Shown: positions 1 through 9,048, numbered from the stretch's first letter. The stretch: DNA of 28,474 nt from CAYPNP01 sp964412195 (GCA_964412195.1 CAYPNP010000040.1:1-28474); one strand, 5' to 3'. Notes: a model not told the origin generated them from the sequence alone. Numbers and translations: made by a program.

Positions 1-1503
1 CTGGCCGGCGAAGATCTCCACCAGCTTCGGGTCGTAGCGGGTGCCCGCCCCGCGCTTCAGCTCGTCCAGGGCATTGTCGAAATCCAGGGCGGTGCGGTAG
101 CTCTCGGGATTGGTGATGGCGTCGAACGACTCCCCGATGGCCACGATGCGGGCGCTCAGGGGGATGGCCTCGCCGGCCAGCCGGTCCGGGTAGCCGGTGC
201 CGTCGAAGTTCTCATGGTGATGCCGGATGATCGGCACCAGGTCGTTCCAGAGGATGATCCGGCTGACCATCTCCGCCCCGATGGCGGCATGCCGCTGGTA
301 GTGCTCGGGCACGGACTTCACGTCGGGCGGGATCTTGACCATGCCGATGTCGTGCAGCAGGGCGGCGAAGTGGATGCGGCGCCGCTCCGCCTCGTCCAGC
401 TTCAGGTTTCGGGAGATGATGCCGGCGTAGTGGGCCACGTTGTGCAGGTGCCGGCGGGGCACGATGCTGCCCTCCATCGACAGCACCAGCAGCTCGATGG
501 TGTGGGTGAAGTAGTTGATCTGGGTTTCGTGGAAGCCGGCGTTGGCCAGGCTGATGGCGCACTGGTGGCCCAGGGAGCCGCTCAGGTCCAGGTCCGTGGC
601 GGTGAAGCGCCCGCCGCCGGTGATCCGGTGCACCAGCAGGACCAGGCCGCGGGGCTCGTCCTGGAACTTCAGCGGGACGGCCAGCGCCTGGACCCGGCCG
701 GAGGCCTGCCGGAAGTGGGCGGCCCGCATCGGCTCGCCGTCGAAGCAGGAAATCTCCCGGCTGGCCCAGGCCCGCTCGCGCATGGTCTCCAGGAGCGCCT
801 GGTTGTCCTTGGTGAAGCCGGCCCAGGTGAAGCCGGCTTCGGCCTTGAGCGTCCAGCCCTTGGCGCCGGGGACGAACAGGTAGGCCCCGGCGGTGTTGAG
901 CAGCTGGCGGGCCCCCTCCGCGATCCGCTCGTAGGCCTCGTCCAGGTGGGCGATCTCGGCCAGCGAGGCGGAAAGGAGGACCAGCTGGTTCAGCCGGGCC
1001 CGCGAGGCCTGGAGGGATTCCAGCGTGCCGAGGATGTCCCGCTTGGTCAGGAAGTAGCCCAGCAGCGACAGCAGGAAGGACAGGGCCACCACGGCCAGGG
1101 TGGCATACAGGATTGCGAACTCGCCTTGGACGATCAGCTCGGGGATCGTGTAGAGCAGGAACAGGATGGAAATGCAGACCAACGGGATGAGCGCCACCAG
1201 GACGTAGGCCTTGATGAAGAAGACGAACGGCTTGAGGTCCGCCTGGGAGGTGTCCTCCAGCCGCCGCAGGCCCCGCAGGCTGACGAAGTAGCCCACCAGC
1301 GACAGCACGAACACCAGGGCCAGGATGGCCAGCGAGGCGTAGATGACGACATAGTCCCCCCGCGCGGCCATGCGCGGGAAGATGTAGACGTACAGCAGGA
1401 AGGCCAGGCAGCAGAGCGGGATCAGGGCGATGACCATGTAGAGGTGGCGCTGCGGGGGCAGGGCCCGGATGTCTGCGGCCGGGATGAGACGGGGTTCGGC
1501 CAT
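1..1503 (-). CDS. Membrane GAF/HD-GYP phosphodiesterase (3' end outside window)
   Basis: The frame is open from the ATG at 1503 to the window edge (501 codons, no stop). Four hydrophobic segments lie at about residues 20-43, 50-76, 93-120 and 127-153, followed by a GAF-like domain at about 165-315 and an HD-GYP domain from about 325. Visible HD-GYP residues are the HD pair H384-D385 and the GYP triad G437-Y438-P439 inside an HHENFDGTGYP-type motif. Such proteins hydrolyse cyclic di-GMP at a di-iron site, so this is probably an inner-membrane c-di-GMP phosphodiesterase whose GAF or membrane part senses a signal. The two-helix unit at 20-85 is repeated at 97-165, an internal duplication. An AAGGA ribosome site lies about 6 nt before the ATG. 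The gene is divergent from nadB. The family call is firm; the signal is unknown. Confidence 0.9.
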   Translation of the reverse strand, partial: MAEPRLIPAADIRALPPQRHLYMVIALIPLCCLAFLLYVYIFPRMAARGDYVVIYASLAILALVFVLSLVGYFVSLRGLRRLEDTSQADLKPFVFFIKAYVLVALIPLVCISILFLLYTIPELIVQGEFAILYATLAVVALSFLLSLLGYFLTKRDILGTLESLQASRARLNQLVLLSASLAEIAHLDEAYERIAEGARQLLNTAGAYLFVPGAKGWTLKAEAGFTWAGFTKDNQALLETMRERAWASREISCFDGEPMRAAHFRQASGRVQALAVPLKFQDEPRGLVLLVHRITGGGRFTATDLDLSGSLGHQCAISLANAGFHETQINYFTHTIELLVLSMEGSIVPRRHLHNVAHYAGIISRNLKLDEAERRRIHFAALLHDIGMVKIPPDVKSVPEHYQRHAAIGAEMVSRIILWNDLVPIIRHHHENFDGTGYPDRLAGEAIPLSARIVAIGESFDAITNPESYRTALDFDNALDELKRGAGTRYDPKLVEIFAGQ

Positions 1504-1534
1504 GACCGTTCCTTGCGCGTAAAATACTGTCCCC

Positions 1535-1563
1535 ATTTAAGGATAGCCCGCCGGTTTTGTCAA
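1535..1563 (-). promoter_or_regulatory. Sigma70-type promoter of the HD-GYP gene
   Basis: On the minus strand a perfect TTGACA (-35, 1563-1558) is followed by a 17-nt spacer and TTAAAT (-10, 1540-1535, 4 of 6 matches). The expected start of transcription is near 1528, about 25 nt upstream of the ATG at 1503. Confidence 0.6.
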
Positions 1564-1570
1564 TAGCCAT

Positions 1571-1610
1571 CGGATTGGTTTTGCAATCCGGGCGGGCTTT
1601 GTGCGAAAAT
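1571..1610 (+). promoter_or_regulatory. Candidate nadB operon promoter with inverted repeat
   Basis: A weak plus-strand promoter can be drawn as TTGCAA (1581-1586), 18-nt spacer, GAAAAT (1605-1610). A perfect 7-bp inverted repeat, CGGATTG (1571-1577) and CAATCCG (1584-1590), overlaps its -35 box and could be an operator. Both elements are weak alone; their overlap just upstream of nadB makes them worth recording. Confidence 0.3.
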
Positions 1611-1635
1611 GAACATTTTAAAGGAGGATCGCGTG

Positions 1636-3225
1636 ATGGAGCGGGTGGCAGCCGACGTCCTGATCCTGGGTTCCGGCATCGCCGGGTTGAGCGCCGCCGT
1701 CCGTCTGGCCCCGTCGCACCGCGTCCTGGTGGTGTCGAAGGGCGAGCTGTTCACCACGAACACCGACCTCGCCCAGGGCGGGATCGCCGCCGCCATCCAG
1801 GAAGAAGACTCCCCTTTCGAGCATTTCCAGGACAGCATGAGCGCCGGGGACCACCTCTGCCGGGAAGACGCCCTCAAGTACCTGGTGGAGCAGGGGCCGG
1901 AGTGCGTCCGCGAGCTGATGGAGTGGGGCGCCGATTTCGACCGGGAGGGCGGGCAGCTGCGATTCACCCGCGAGGGCGCCCACTCCGTCCGGCGGATCCT
2001 CCACGCCCACGGCGACGCCACCGGCCACGAGATCCAGCAGACTCTGGTCCGGCGGACGCGGTCGCTGCCGCACATCCGGGTGATGGAGCAGACCGCCTGC
2101 CTCGACCTGATCGTGGATGACGGGATCTGCCGGGGGGCGCGCTGCGGCCGCATGGGCTCGGGGGCGCGGCTGGAGGTGACCGCCCCGGCCACCATCGTCG
2201 CCACCGGCGGGGCGGGCCAGCTCTACAGCCGCACCACCAACACGCCCGCGGCCACCGGCGACGGCTTCGCCATGGCCCTGCGCGCCGGCGCCACGCTCGA
2301 GGACATGGAGTTCGTCCAGTTCCACCCCACCAGCCTGCAGCTGCCCGGCCAGCCCAATTTCCTGCTCTCGGAGGCCATGCGGGGCGAGGGCGGGCTACTC
2401 CGGAACGCCCGCGGGGAGCGTTTCATGCCGGAGTACCATCCCCTGGCCGAGCTGGCGCCGCGGGACGTGGTCAGCCGGGCCATCCGGCGCATAATGGACG
2501 AGACCGGCGCCGACCACGTCTTCCTGGACATGACCCACTTCAAGGAGAGCTTCCTGCGGGGTCGGTTCCCGACCCTGTTCGCCCGCTGCCTGGCGCTGGG
2601 CCTGGACATGTCGCACGCCATGATCCCGGTGGCGCCGGCCGCCCACTTCATCATGGGCGGGATCCGGACCGACCTGGACGGCGGCACCAACCTGCCGGGG
2701 CTCTTCGCCTGCGGCGAGGCGGCTTGCACCGGCGTGCACGGCGCCAACCGCCTGGCCAGCAACTCGCTGCTGGAGGGCCTGGTGTTCGGACGGCGCACGG
2801 GCCTGTACCTCCGCGACCACGCCGACCTCTTGCGGAACCCGGCCTCCGCCCCGGCCGGACCGGAGAAAGGCGGGCCGCCGTTAGCTGTACAGGGCTCGGC
2901 CGAGGTGGCCGCGGTCCGGGCGGCGATGCGCCAGGCCATGTGGGAGGACGTGGGGATCCTCCGCACCGCCGAGACGCTCGACCGGGCCATCAGTAGGCTC
3001 GAGGGCTGGCGGGACCGCGTGGCCGGGGAACCCTCCCTGCCTGCCTGGGAGCTGGAGGGGATGCTCCTGGCCGCCCTGGGTATCGCCATCGCGGCCCGGG
3101 AGCGGCAGGGCAGCAGGGGCGGGCACTACCGATCGGATTATCCCGAACGGGGCCCGTACGGCAACCGGCACGTCGACTTGCGCCTCGGCCCGGCCGGCCG
3201 GCCGGAGGCGTTCTGGACCGAATAG
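1636..3225 (+). CDS. nadB: L-aspartate oxidase
   Basis: FAD enzyme that oxidises L-aspartate to iminoaspartate, the first step of de novo NAD synthesis; the product is normally condensed by NadA to quinolinate. The 529-aa length is typical. The Rossmann motif GSGIAG lies at residues 12-17, then TNTDLAQGGIAAA and HSVRRILHAHGDATG. The C-terminal half has EAMRGEGG, the ELAPRDVVSRAI stretch and the GANRLASNSLLEGLV signature of NadB rather than of fumarate reductase/SdhA. The start at 1636 is chosen because AAGGAGG (1621-1627) is 8 nt upstream; an in-frame ATG at 1609 precedes that ribosome site and is less likely. First gene of the operon, 12 nt before nadC. nadA is not in the window. Confidence 0.95.
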   Translation: MERVAADVLILGSGIAGLSAAVRLAPSHRVLVVSKGELFTTNTDLAQGGIAAAIQEEDSPFEHFQDSMSAGDHLCREDALKYLVEQGPECVRELMEWGADFDREGGQLRFTREGAHSVRRILHAHGDATGHEIQQTLVRRTRSLPHIRVMEQTACLDLIVDDGICRGARCGRMGSGARLEVTAPATIVATGGAGQLYSRTTNTPAATGDGFAMALRAGATLEDMEFVQFHPTSLQLPGQPNFLLSEAMRGEGGLLRNARGERFMPEYHPLAELAPRDVVSRAIRRIMDETGADHVFLDMTHFKESFLRGRFPTLFARCLALGLDMSHAMIPVAPAAHFIMGGIRTDLDGGTNLPGLFACGEAACTGVHGANRLASNSLLEGLVFGRRTGLYLRDHADLLRNPASAPAGPEKGGPPLAVQGSAEVAAVRAAMRQAMWEDVGILRTAETLDRAISRLEGWRDRVAGEPSLPAWELEGMLLAALGIAIAARERQGSRGGHYRSDYPERGPYGNRHVDLRLGPAGRPEAFWTE

Positions 3226-3237
3226 GAGGGAACGGCG

Positions 3238-4080
3238 ATGGGGTGTGACGAATTTATCCGCGAGCGGCTGCGCGCCTTCCTGGCCGAGGACATTGGGAGC
3301 GGCGACCTGACCACCGCCGGCCTGCCGCAGCTGGCCTGCGCCACGGCCCGGGCCCGGCTCACGGCCCGCGAGTCCGGCGTGCTGGCCGGCCTGGAGTTCG
3401 CCCTGGAGGTGTTCCGCCTCCTCGACCCGGGCGTCCAGGTCTTGCCGCCGCGCCTGGAGGACGGCCAGCCGATGGAGAAGGGGACCGTGCTGGCCGTGCT
3501 GGCCGGCAACACCGCCGCGCTGCTGCAGGGGGAGCGCACCGCGCTGAACCTGCTGCAGCGGCTGTCCGGGATCGCCACCACCACCCGGGCGTTTGTCGAC
3601 GCCCTGCGGGGATCCGAAACCGTCCTGCTCGACACGCGCAAGACGACGCCGGGCTTCCGGTTCTTCGAGAAGTACGCCGTGCGGATCGGCGGCGGCCGCA
3701 ACCACCGCATGGGCCTGTACGACGGCGTGATGCTCAAGGACAACCACCTCGCCGCCGCGGGCGACATCGGCGCGGCGGTGAGCCGGGTGCGGGAGCGGGC
3801 GCCGGTGACGGTGCGGGTGGAGGTGGAGGCCGAGACCCTCGACCAGGTCCGGGAGGCGCTGCAGGCCGGCGCCGACATCATCATGCTGGACAACATGGGC
3901 GTGGAGTCGATGCGCCAGGCCGTCGCCCTCATCGGCGGGAAGGCCCGCGTGGAAGCTTCGGGGCGCATCCGGCAGGAGGACCTGCCCGCGCTGGCGAGGC
4001 TGGGATTGGACTACATCTCCGCGTCGGCCATGATGACGCGGTCGCGGTGGCTGGACATCGGGCTGGATTTCATCGCCTGA
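3238..4080 (+). CDS. nadC: Nicotinate-nucleotide pyrophosphorylase (quinolinate phosphoribosyltransferase)
   Basis: Converts quinolinate plus PRPP to nicotinate mononucleotide, CO2 and pyrophosphate in the cytoplasm, downstream of NadB/NadA. The 280-aa length is standard. Recognisable motifs are ERTALNLLQRLSGIAT, LLDTRKTTPGFR (phosphoribosyl/quinolinate-binding Lys-Arg region) and RIGGGRNHRMGLYDGVMLKD. The C-terminal EASGRI and ISASAMM strands complete the type II PRTase barrel. A strong AGGAGGG site at 3226-3232 precedes the ATG. The gene follows nadB by 12 nt and precedes the glycosyltransferase by 7 nt. Confidence 0.95.
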   Translation: MGCDEFIRERLRAFLAEDIGSGDLTTAGLPQLACATARARLTARESGVLAGLEFALEVFRLLDPGVQVLPPRLEDGQPMEKGTVLAVLAGNTAALLQGERTALNLLQRLSGIATTTRAFVDALRGSETVLLDTRKTTPGFRFFEKYAVRIGGGRNHRMGLYDGVMLKDNHLAAAGDIGAAVSRVRERAPVTVRVEVEAETLDQVREALQAGADIIMLDNMGVESMRQAVALIGGKARVEASGRIRQEDLPALARLGLDYISASAMMTRSRWLDIGLDFIA

Positions 4081-4087
4081 GGCCCCG

Positions 4088-5707
4088 ATGACGGAATCCG
4101 GCAACAGGACGGGTTGGTGGGAGAGCCGCTGGGCCGCGGCGGCGCTGCTCGCCGTGGTGGCCGCGGTCTATCTGGGGATCATCGGGCAGTACGGGTTCAT
4201 CGGCGCTGACGAGCCCCGCTACGCCCGGATCGCCGAGGAGATGATGCGGCGCGGCGACCCCGTGGTGCCGACGTACCGCGGAATCCCCTGGTTGGAAAAG
4301 CCGCCGCTGCTCTACTGGCTGGCCGGGATGTCCTACCGGGTCTTCGGCGTCAACGAGTTCGCCGCCCGGGTGCCCTCGGTCCTGGCGACCCTGGGCTTCC
4401 TGGCCGTGTTCTACGCCGTGCTGCATCCCGTCTACGGCCGCCGGCTGGCGTTTTTCGCCGTGCTGACCCTGTCCACCTGCGGCATGTTCGTCGGCTACTC
4501 CGGGGCGGCCACCACCGACATCCTGATCTCCGACACCGTGGGCGCCGGCCTGCTCCTGCTGTGGCGCTACTTGTCGGACGAGTCGCCCCCGCCGGCCTGG
4601 TGGCTGTGGGCGGCGGCGGCGCTCTTCGGCCTGGGCTGCCTGGCCAAGGGGCCGCTGGCCCTGGTGCTGCCGGCGCTGGTGGCGTACCCCTACATCGCCC
4701 TGACCGGCCGGGTGCAGGGGCTGACCCTGACGCGCCTGGCGGCGGCCGCGGGCATCTTTCTGGCCATCTCGGTACCGTGGTACGTGGCCATCTACCAGGC
4801 GCAGGGCTTCAAGTTCATCCTGGTCTTTTTCATCAACCACCACCTGGCCCGGTACGTGACCGACATCCACCACCACAGCCGGCCGTTCTGGTACTTCGTG
4901 CCGGTGCTGCTGGTGGGCAGCCTGCCCTGGACGGCGTTCCTGCTCTTCCTGCGGCGGGTGCCGGAGCTGTTCCGGAACCGGCGAATGGACATCCGCGCGG
5001 CGGGGTTCTGGTTTTTCGCCGTCTGGCTGGCGGTGCCGTTCCTGTTCTTCTCGCTCTCCACGGCCAAGCTGCCGGGCTACATCCTGCCGCTGTTTCCCGC
5101 CTTCGCCTTCCTGGCTGCCTGGGGGATCGAGCAGTTCGTCACGGACGGCACCGGGCGGATCCGCCTGCTGAAGTGGATCCTCTTCAGCTCCGCCGTGATC
5201 CTCCTGGTGGCCTTCCCGATCTTCTTCCACGTCCGGTTCGACAGAATGGGCCTGGGGTTGGCCCTGGACGCGCTGGTCCTGCCGGGATTGCTGCTGTCGG
5301 GCTACCTGACCGGGCGGAACCGGCGGGAGCTGGCGGCCGCCGCCGTGGCGCTCTCGGTGTTCCTGCCGCTGGCGGCGGGCACGCCCTTCGTCGTGCCGGT
5401 CCTGGAGCCGTTCTTCTGCCACCGCCAGCTCTGCCGCCAGGCGCTCCAGTGGACGTCGCCGGGCAATCCGCTGGTGATCTACCGGAACTTCCACTACACC
5501 AACGACTACTATTCCGGCTACACCTGCACCGACAATCTGTCGGAGCGCGCCGACCTGGAGCGTTATCTGCAGGGGCGCGACGGGCCCGTGTACGTGCTGA
5601 CGGCCGTCGAGGGCGTCCCCGACTTCGCCGCCCTGCCGGGATGGCGGGGCGTCCGCCTCGCCGCGGCCGGGGAGTCGGAGCTGTGGAAACTGGAGAGGCA
5701 GCCATGA
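4088..5707 (+). CDS. ArnT/GT39-like membrane glycosyltransferase
   Basis: A 539-aa polytopic membrane protein with about 11-12 hydrophobic segments. After the first helix the luminal/periplasmic loop carries the GADEPRYARIAEEM motif, holding the acidic pair expected of GT-C enzymes, and then KPPLLYWL as in ArnT (4-amino-4-deoxy-L-arabinose transferase). Further ArnT-like motifs are LAKGP and PWYV, with an HHLARY-type loop. The family transfers a sugar from a polyprenyl-phosphate donor to lipid A or another envelope acceptor on the periplasmic side. Acceptor and sugar cannot be told from sequence. Its stop overlaps the ldcA ATG by 4 nt (ATGA), indicating translational coupling. Family call secure, specific arnT function not. 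Confidence 0.85.
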   Translation: MTESGNRTGWWESRWAAAALLAVVAAVYLGIIGQYGFIGADEPRYARIAEEMMRRGDPVVPTYRGIPWLEKPPLLYWLAGMSYRVFGVNEFAARVPSVLATLGFLAVFYAVLHPVYGRRLAFFAVLTLSTCGMFVGYSGAATTDILISDTVGAGLLLLWRYLSDESPPPAWWLWAAAALFGLGCLAKGPLALVLPALVAYPYIALTGRVQGLTLTRLAAAAGIFLAISVPWYVAIYQAQGFKFILVFFINHHLARYVTDIHHHSRPFWYFVPVLLVGSLPWTAFLLFLRRVPELFRNRRMDIRAAGFWFFAVWLAVPFLFFSLSTAKLPGYILPLFPAFAFLAAWGIEQFVTDGTGRIRLLKWILFSSAVILLVAFPIFFHVRFDRMGLGLALDALVLPGLLLSGYLTGRNRRELAAAAVALSVFLPLAAGTPFVVPVLEPFFCHRQLCRQALQWTSPGNPLVIYRNFHYTNDYYSGYTCTDNLSERADLERYLQGRDGPVYVLTAVEGVPDFAALPGWRGVRLAAAGESELWKLERQP

Positions 5708-6642
5708 TCTATCCGCCCAAACTCGCCGCCGGCAGCCGCATTCGCGTGGTGACCGCCGCCTCGCCGGTGAAGCCCGGGTTCATCGAGCCGGGGCTGGCCT
5801 GGCTCCGCGCCCGGGGCTGGCAGGCGGAGTGGGACGCCCGCGGCTACCGGACCGAGTTCTACAGCGCCGGCACGGACGAGGAGCGGGCCGCCGAGCTGGC
5901 CTCCGCCCTGGCCGACCCGGACGCGGCGGCGGTCTGGTTCGCCCGCGGCGGCTACGGCGTCGGGCGGTTGCTGCCGGCGCTCGACCGGCTCCTGCCGACG
6001 CCTCCCGCGGCGCCGAAGGTGGTGATCGGCTGCTCCGACGCCACCTTCGCCCTGGTCTACCTGCTGCAGCGCTGGGGCTGGGTGGTCTTCCACGGGCCCA
6101 TGGTGGCCGGCGACATCGGCCGGGGCCCGGCGTCGTTCGACGAGGCCTATCTGGCCGCCTTGCTGGAGGGCCGGCCCGTGCGCGCCGCCGTGACGCCGGC
6201 GCCGCTGGCGGTGCTGGCGGACGGTCCCGCCGCGCGGGCGCCGCTGACCGGCGGCTGCCTCTCGATCCTGGCAGCCACGCTGGGCACGCCGTACGAGTGG
6301 CAGGCGGAAGGCCGCCTCCTTTTCCTGGAGGACACCCAGCTCAAGCCGTACCAGCTGGACCGGCTCCTGGTGCAGCTGCGCCAGGCCGGCAAACTGGACC
6401 GCTGCGCCGGCATCGTCTTCGGGCAGCTCCCGGATTGCGTGCCGCCGGCGGGGGCGCGCTACACCCTGGCCGACGCCATCCGCCACGCCCTGGAAGGTTT
6501 GACCTGCCCGGTGCTCTTCGGCCTGCCCTCCGGCCACTGCGGCGCGCCGAGCCTGCCGCTGGCGCTGGGCGCGGTCTATCGTCTCGATCCGGCCGCGGGC
6601 CAACTTCACCTTGAGGATCCCGATTTATGTCCAGTCTCCTGA
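5704..6642 (+). CDS. ldcA: LD-carboxypeptidase (peptidase family S66)
   Basis: Cytoplasmic serine peptidase that removes the terminal D-Ala from murein tetrapeptides (L-Ala-D-Glu-meso-DAP-D-Ala) during cell-wall recycling. 312 aa, normal for the family. The S66 triad is visible: nucleophile S111 in GCSDAT, E209 in FLEDTQLKPYQLDRLL and H278 in LPSGHCG. The N-terminus (RIRVVTAASPVKP) matches the family start. It overlaps the upstream glycosyltransferase by 4 nt and the downstream mpl by 16 nt. Its product is the substrate of Mpl, so the gene order matches the pathway order. MccF-type immunity proteins share the fold, but the mpl neighbour favours LdcA. Confidence 0.9.
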   Translation: MIYPPKLAAGSRIRVVTAASPVKPGFIEPGLAWLRARGWQAEWDARGYRTEFYSAGTDEERAAELASALADPDAAAVWFARGGYGVGRLLPALDRLLPTPPAAPKVVIGCSDATFALVYLLQRWGWVVFHGPMVAGDIGRGPASFDEAYLAALLEGRPVRAAVTPAPLAVLADGPAARAPLTGGCLSILAATLGTPYEWQAEGRLLFLEDTQLKPYQLDRLLVQLRQAGKLDRCAGIVFGQLPDCVPPAGARYTLADAIRHALEGLTCPVLFGLPSGHCGAPSLPLALGAVYRLDPAAGQLHLEDPDLCPVS

Positions 6643-8066
6643 CCGTCGACCGCGACACCTCCGTCTACATTCTCGGCATCTGCGGCACCGCCATGGCCAC
6701 GCTGGCCGGCATGCTGCAGGCGCGGGGCTGCCGGGTGAGCGGCTCCGACACCGGCATCTATCCGCCCATGAGCGATTTCCTGGCCCGGCTGCGCATCCCG
6801 GTGAAGCAGGGCTGGGACGCCGCCAACCTCGAGCCGCGGCCAGACCTCGTGGTGGTGGGCAACGCCATCGCCCGGGGCAACGCCGAGCTGGAGGCCGTCC
6901 TGGACGCCGGCATCCCCTATTTCTCCATGCCGGAGTTCCTCCGCCTGGTCTTCCTGCCGGGCAAGACGCCGGTGGTGGTGGCGGGCACCCACGGCAAGAC
7001 CACCACCTCGGCCCTGCTGGCCTGGTGCCTGACGGACCTCCGGGCGGACCCCTCGTTCCTGGTGGGCGGGATCCCGCTCAACTTCCACGCCAGCTACGCT
7101 GTCGGATCCGGCCCGCACTTCGTGATCGAAGGCGACGAGTACGACACGGCCTACTTCGACAAGGGCCCGAAGTTCCTGCACTACCGCCCGTCCGTGCTGG
7201 TGATCAACGGCATCGAGTACGACCACGCCGACATCTACCCCGACCTCGAGAGCATCGTCCGGCAGTTCGAGCTGCTGGTGCGGCTGGTGCCGCGGGGCGG
7301 GCGGGTGATCTACAATGGCGAGTGCCCCAATGCCCGCCGGGCGGCCGCCCGGGCCCTCTGCCCGGCGGACACCTTCGGCCTGGCCGAGGGGTGCGACTGG
7401 CGGGCCACCGGCCTCGACGTGTCCGAGGGCCGGACGCGCTTCCGCGTGTCGCGCCGCGGCGAGGCGCTGGGCTGGCTGGACATCGGCCTGGGTGGCGAGC
7501 ACAACGTCCGCAACGCCCTGGCCGCCTGCGCCGTGCTGGACCACCTCGGCTTCGAGTGGGAGGCTATCCGGGCGGCCCAGGCCGGGTTCCTCGGCGTCGA
7601 GCGGCGGATGACCCTGCGCGGGGAAGTCGGCGGAGTGGCCATCTACGACGACTTCGCCCACCACCCCACCGCCATCCGCCTGACCCTGGCCGGGGCGCGC
7701 ACCCTTTTCCCCGGCCGCCGGATCTGGGCCGTGTTCGAGCCCCGCAGCTGGACCTGCCGCAAGAAGGTCCATCAGCAGGCCATGGCCGAGTGCTTCGACG
7801 ATGCCGACGGGGTCATCCTGGCCGATGTCTTCCGCAAGGAGGCCCTGCCGCCCGAGGACCGCTTCCAGCCCGAGGCGGCCGTGGCGGCCATGGCGGCGCG
7901 CGGCCGGGACGCCCACTTCCTGCCCGGCGCCGCCGAGATCGTCGATTTTCTGGCCGAACGCCTGAAACCCGGCGACGTAGTAATCATCATGTCCAATGGT
8001 GGGTTCGACGACATCCACCACACACTTCTGGAAAGGATCCCCCCGCGCCATGAAGCCAATTCATGA
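6627..8066 (+). CDS. mpl: UDP-N-acetylmuramate:L-Ala-gamma-D-Glu-meso-DAP ligase
   Basis: Mur-family ATP-dependent ligase that attaches recycled tripeptide directly to UDP-MurNAc, bypassing MurC, MurD and MurE. 479 aa. The N-terminal UDP-binding segment has GICGTAMATLAGML, and the P-loop is GTHGKTTTSALL near residue 120. The central EGDEYDTAYFDKGPKFLHYRP stretch is diagnostic of Mpl as opposed to MurC. The C-terminal domain has YDDFAHHPTAI and FEPRSWTC. It starts inside the end of ldcA (16-nt overlap) and ends inside the start of the VWFA gene (17-nt overlap), so the genes are almost certainly co-translated. Confidence 0.95.
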   Translation: MSSLLTVDRDTSVYILGICGTAMATLAGMLQARGCRVSGSDTGIYPPMSDFLARLRIPVKQGWDAANLEPRPDLVVVGNAIARGNAELEAVLDAGIPYFSMPEFLRLVFLPGKTPVVVAGTHGKTTTSALLAWCLTDLRADPSFLVGGIPLNFHASYAVGSGPHFVIEGDEYDTAYFDKGPKFLHYRPSVLVINGIEYDHADIYPDLESIVRQFELLVRLVPRGGRVIYNGECPNARRAAARALCPADTFGLAEGCDWRATGLDVSEGRTRFRVSRRGEALGWLDIGLGGEHNVRNALAACAVLDHLGFEWEAIRAAQAGFLGVERRMTLRGEVGGVAIYDDFAHHPTAIRLTLAGARTLFPGRRIWAVFEPRSWTCRKKVHQQAMAECFDDADGVILADVFRKEALPPEDRFQPEAAVAAMAARGRDAHFLPGAAEIVDFLAERLKPGDVVIIMSNGGFDDIHHTLLERIPPRHEANS

Positions 8067-9039
8067 TTTCTTCCTCGGGCGGTTCTTGCCGGTTGCGTGG
8101 CTGGCGCTGCTGGCCGCCGCCTTCGCTGTCGCCCAGCAGCCCGCGGCGCCGCCCCCGCCGCAGGGGGAGCCGGTGATCCGGTCCGAGACGCGGCAGGTCT
8201 TCGTGCCCGTGAACGTGTCCACCGTGGACGGGGAGCCGGTCACCAACCTGACCCGCCGGGATTTCCACCTCTTCGAGGACGGCCAGGAGCAGGAGGTGAT
8301 CAACTGCGCCTCGGAGGAAGTGCCCCTCAACGTGGTCTTCCTCATGGACATCAGCGGCAGCACCTTCATGGAGCTGGGCGCCATCAAGAAGGCGGTCCGC
8401 ACGTTCGTGTCGGAGTTGCAGCCCCAGGACCGCGTGGCCATCGTCACCTTCAACAGCGAGGCGCGGCTGATCCTAGACTGGTCCAACGACCTGACCCGGC
8501 TCGACCGCGCCCTCGACCGGGTGGTGCCCAAGGGCAACACCGTCTGGTACGACGCCCTGTACGTCACCCTCACCGACCTGCTGCCGAAGGTGCGCGGCAA
8601 GAAGGTGATCCTGTCGGTGACCGACGGCTGGGACACGGCCAGCCTGGTGGACTTCCACGAGGTGCTGGACAAGGTCACCGCCGGCGACGCCCAGATCTAC
8701 GTGGTGAGCAAGACCGCCGGCATCAAGGATTTCGCCGACTATGTCCGCAAGGAATACGGCGCGCGGATCGACGAGACCACGGTGATGAAGGTCATGTACG
8801 CGGCCGACTCGCAGCTGCGCAAGCTGGCCTACGAGACCGGCGGGCGGGTCATCGTCCCGAAGAGCAGCGGCGACCTGGTCTCGATCTACCAGGGGCTGGT
8901 CAAGGAGCTGCGCCAGCAGTATTACCTTTCCTACACCCCCTACAACGTCCTCAAGGACGGCCAGTACCGCAAGATCTCGGTCCAGGTGGACCGGGCCGGG
9001 GTGCGCACCTTCTGCCGCCCGGGCTACTACGCCCGCTGA
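8050..9039 (+). CDS. Secreted VWFA-domain protein (Acidobacteria-type)
   Basis: 329 aa with an N-terminal signal peptide (positive start, hydrophobic core about residues 12-28, then AQQPAA), so exported. A short beta-rich segment (VFVPVNVSTVDGEPVTNLTRRDFHLFEDGQ) precedes a von Willebrand A domain. The MIDAS metal site is visible as DISGS after VVFLM, and a second Asp lies in SVTDGWD. This layout matches the VWFA-related domain that is expanded in Acidobacteria. VWFA domains bind partners through a divalent metal; no enzymatic role is indicated. The start at 8050 is preferred to an upstream in-frame ATG at 7996 because only 8050 places the signal peptide at the N-terminus. The ribosome site is weak, consistent with coupling to mpl. 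Substrate or partner unknown. Confidence 0.85.
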   Translation: MKPIHDFFLGRFLPVAWLALLAAAFAVAQQPAAPPPPQGEPVIRSETRQVFVPVNVSTVDGEPVTNLTRRDFHLFEDGQEQEVINCASEEVPLNVVFLMDISGSTFMELGAIKKAVRTFVSELQPQDRVAIVTFNSEARLILDWSNDLTRLDRALDRVVPKGNTVWYDALYVTLTDLLPKVRGKKVILSVTDGWDTASLVDFHEVLDKVTAGDAQIYVVSKTAGIKDFADYVRKEYGARIDETTVMKVMYAADSQLRKLAYETGGRVIVPKSSGDLVSIYQGLVKELRQQYYLSYTPYNVLKDGQYRKISVQVDRAGVRTFCRPGYYAR

Positions 9040-9048
9040 CGCGCCGGC

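Noticed and set aside
214..1566. Long open frames on both strands overlapping the HD-GYP gene
   Set aside because: Compositionally biased shadows. Only the frame starting at 1503 on the minus strand gives membrane helices, GAF and HD-GYP motifs.
4561..5703. N-terminal extension of the ldcA frame
   Set aside because: The frame is open upstream, but it reads as Gly/Ala/Pro shadow of the glycosyltransferase. The family N-terminus begins at the ATG at 5704.
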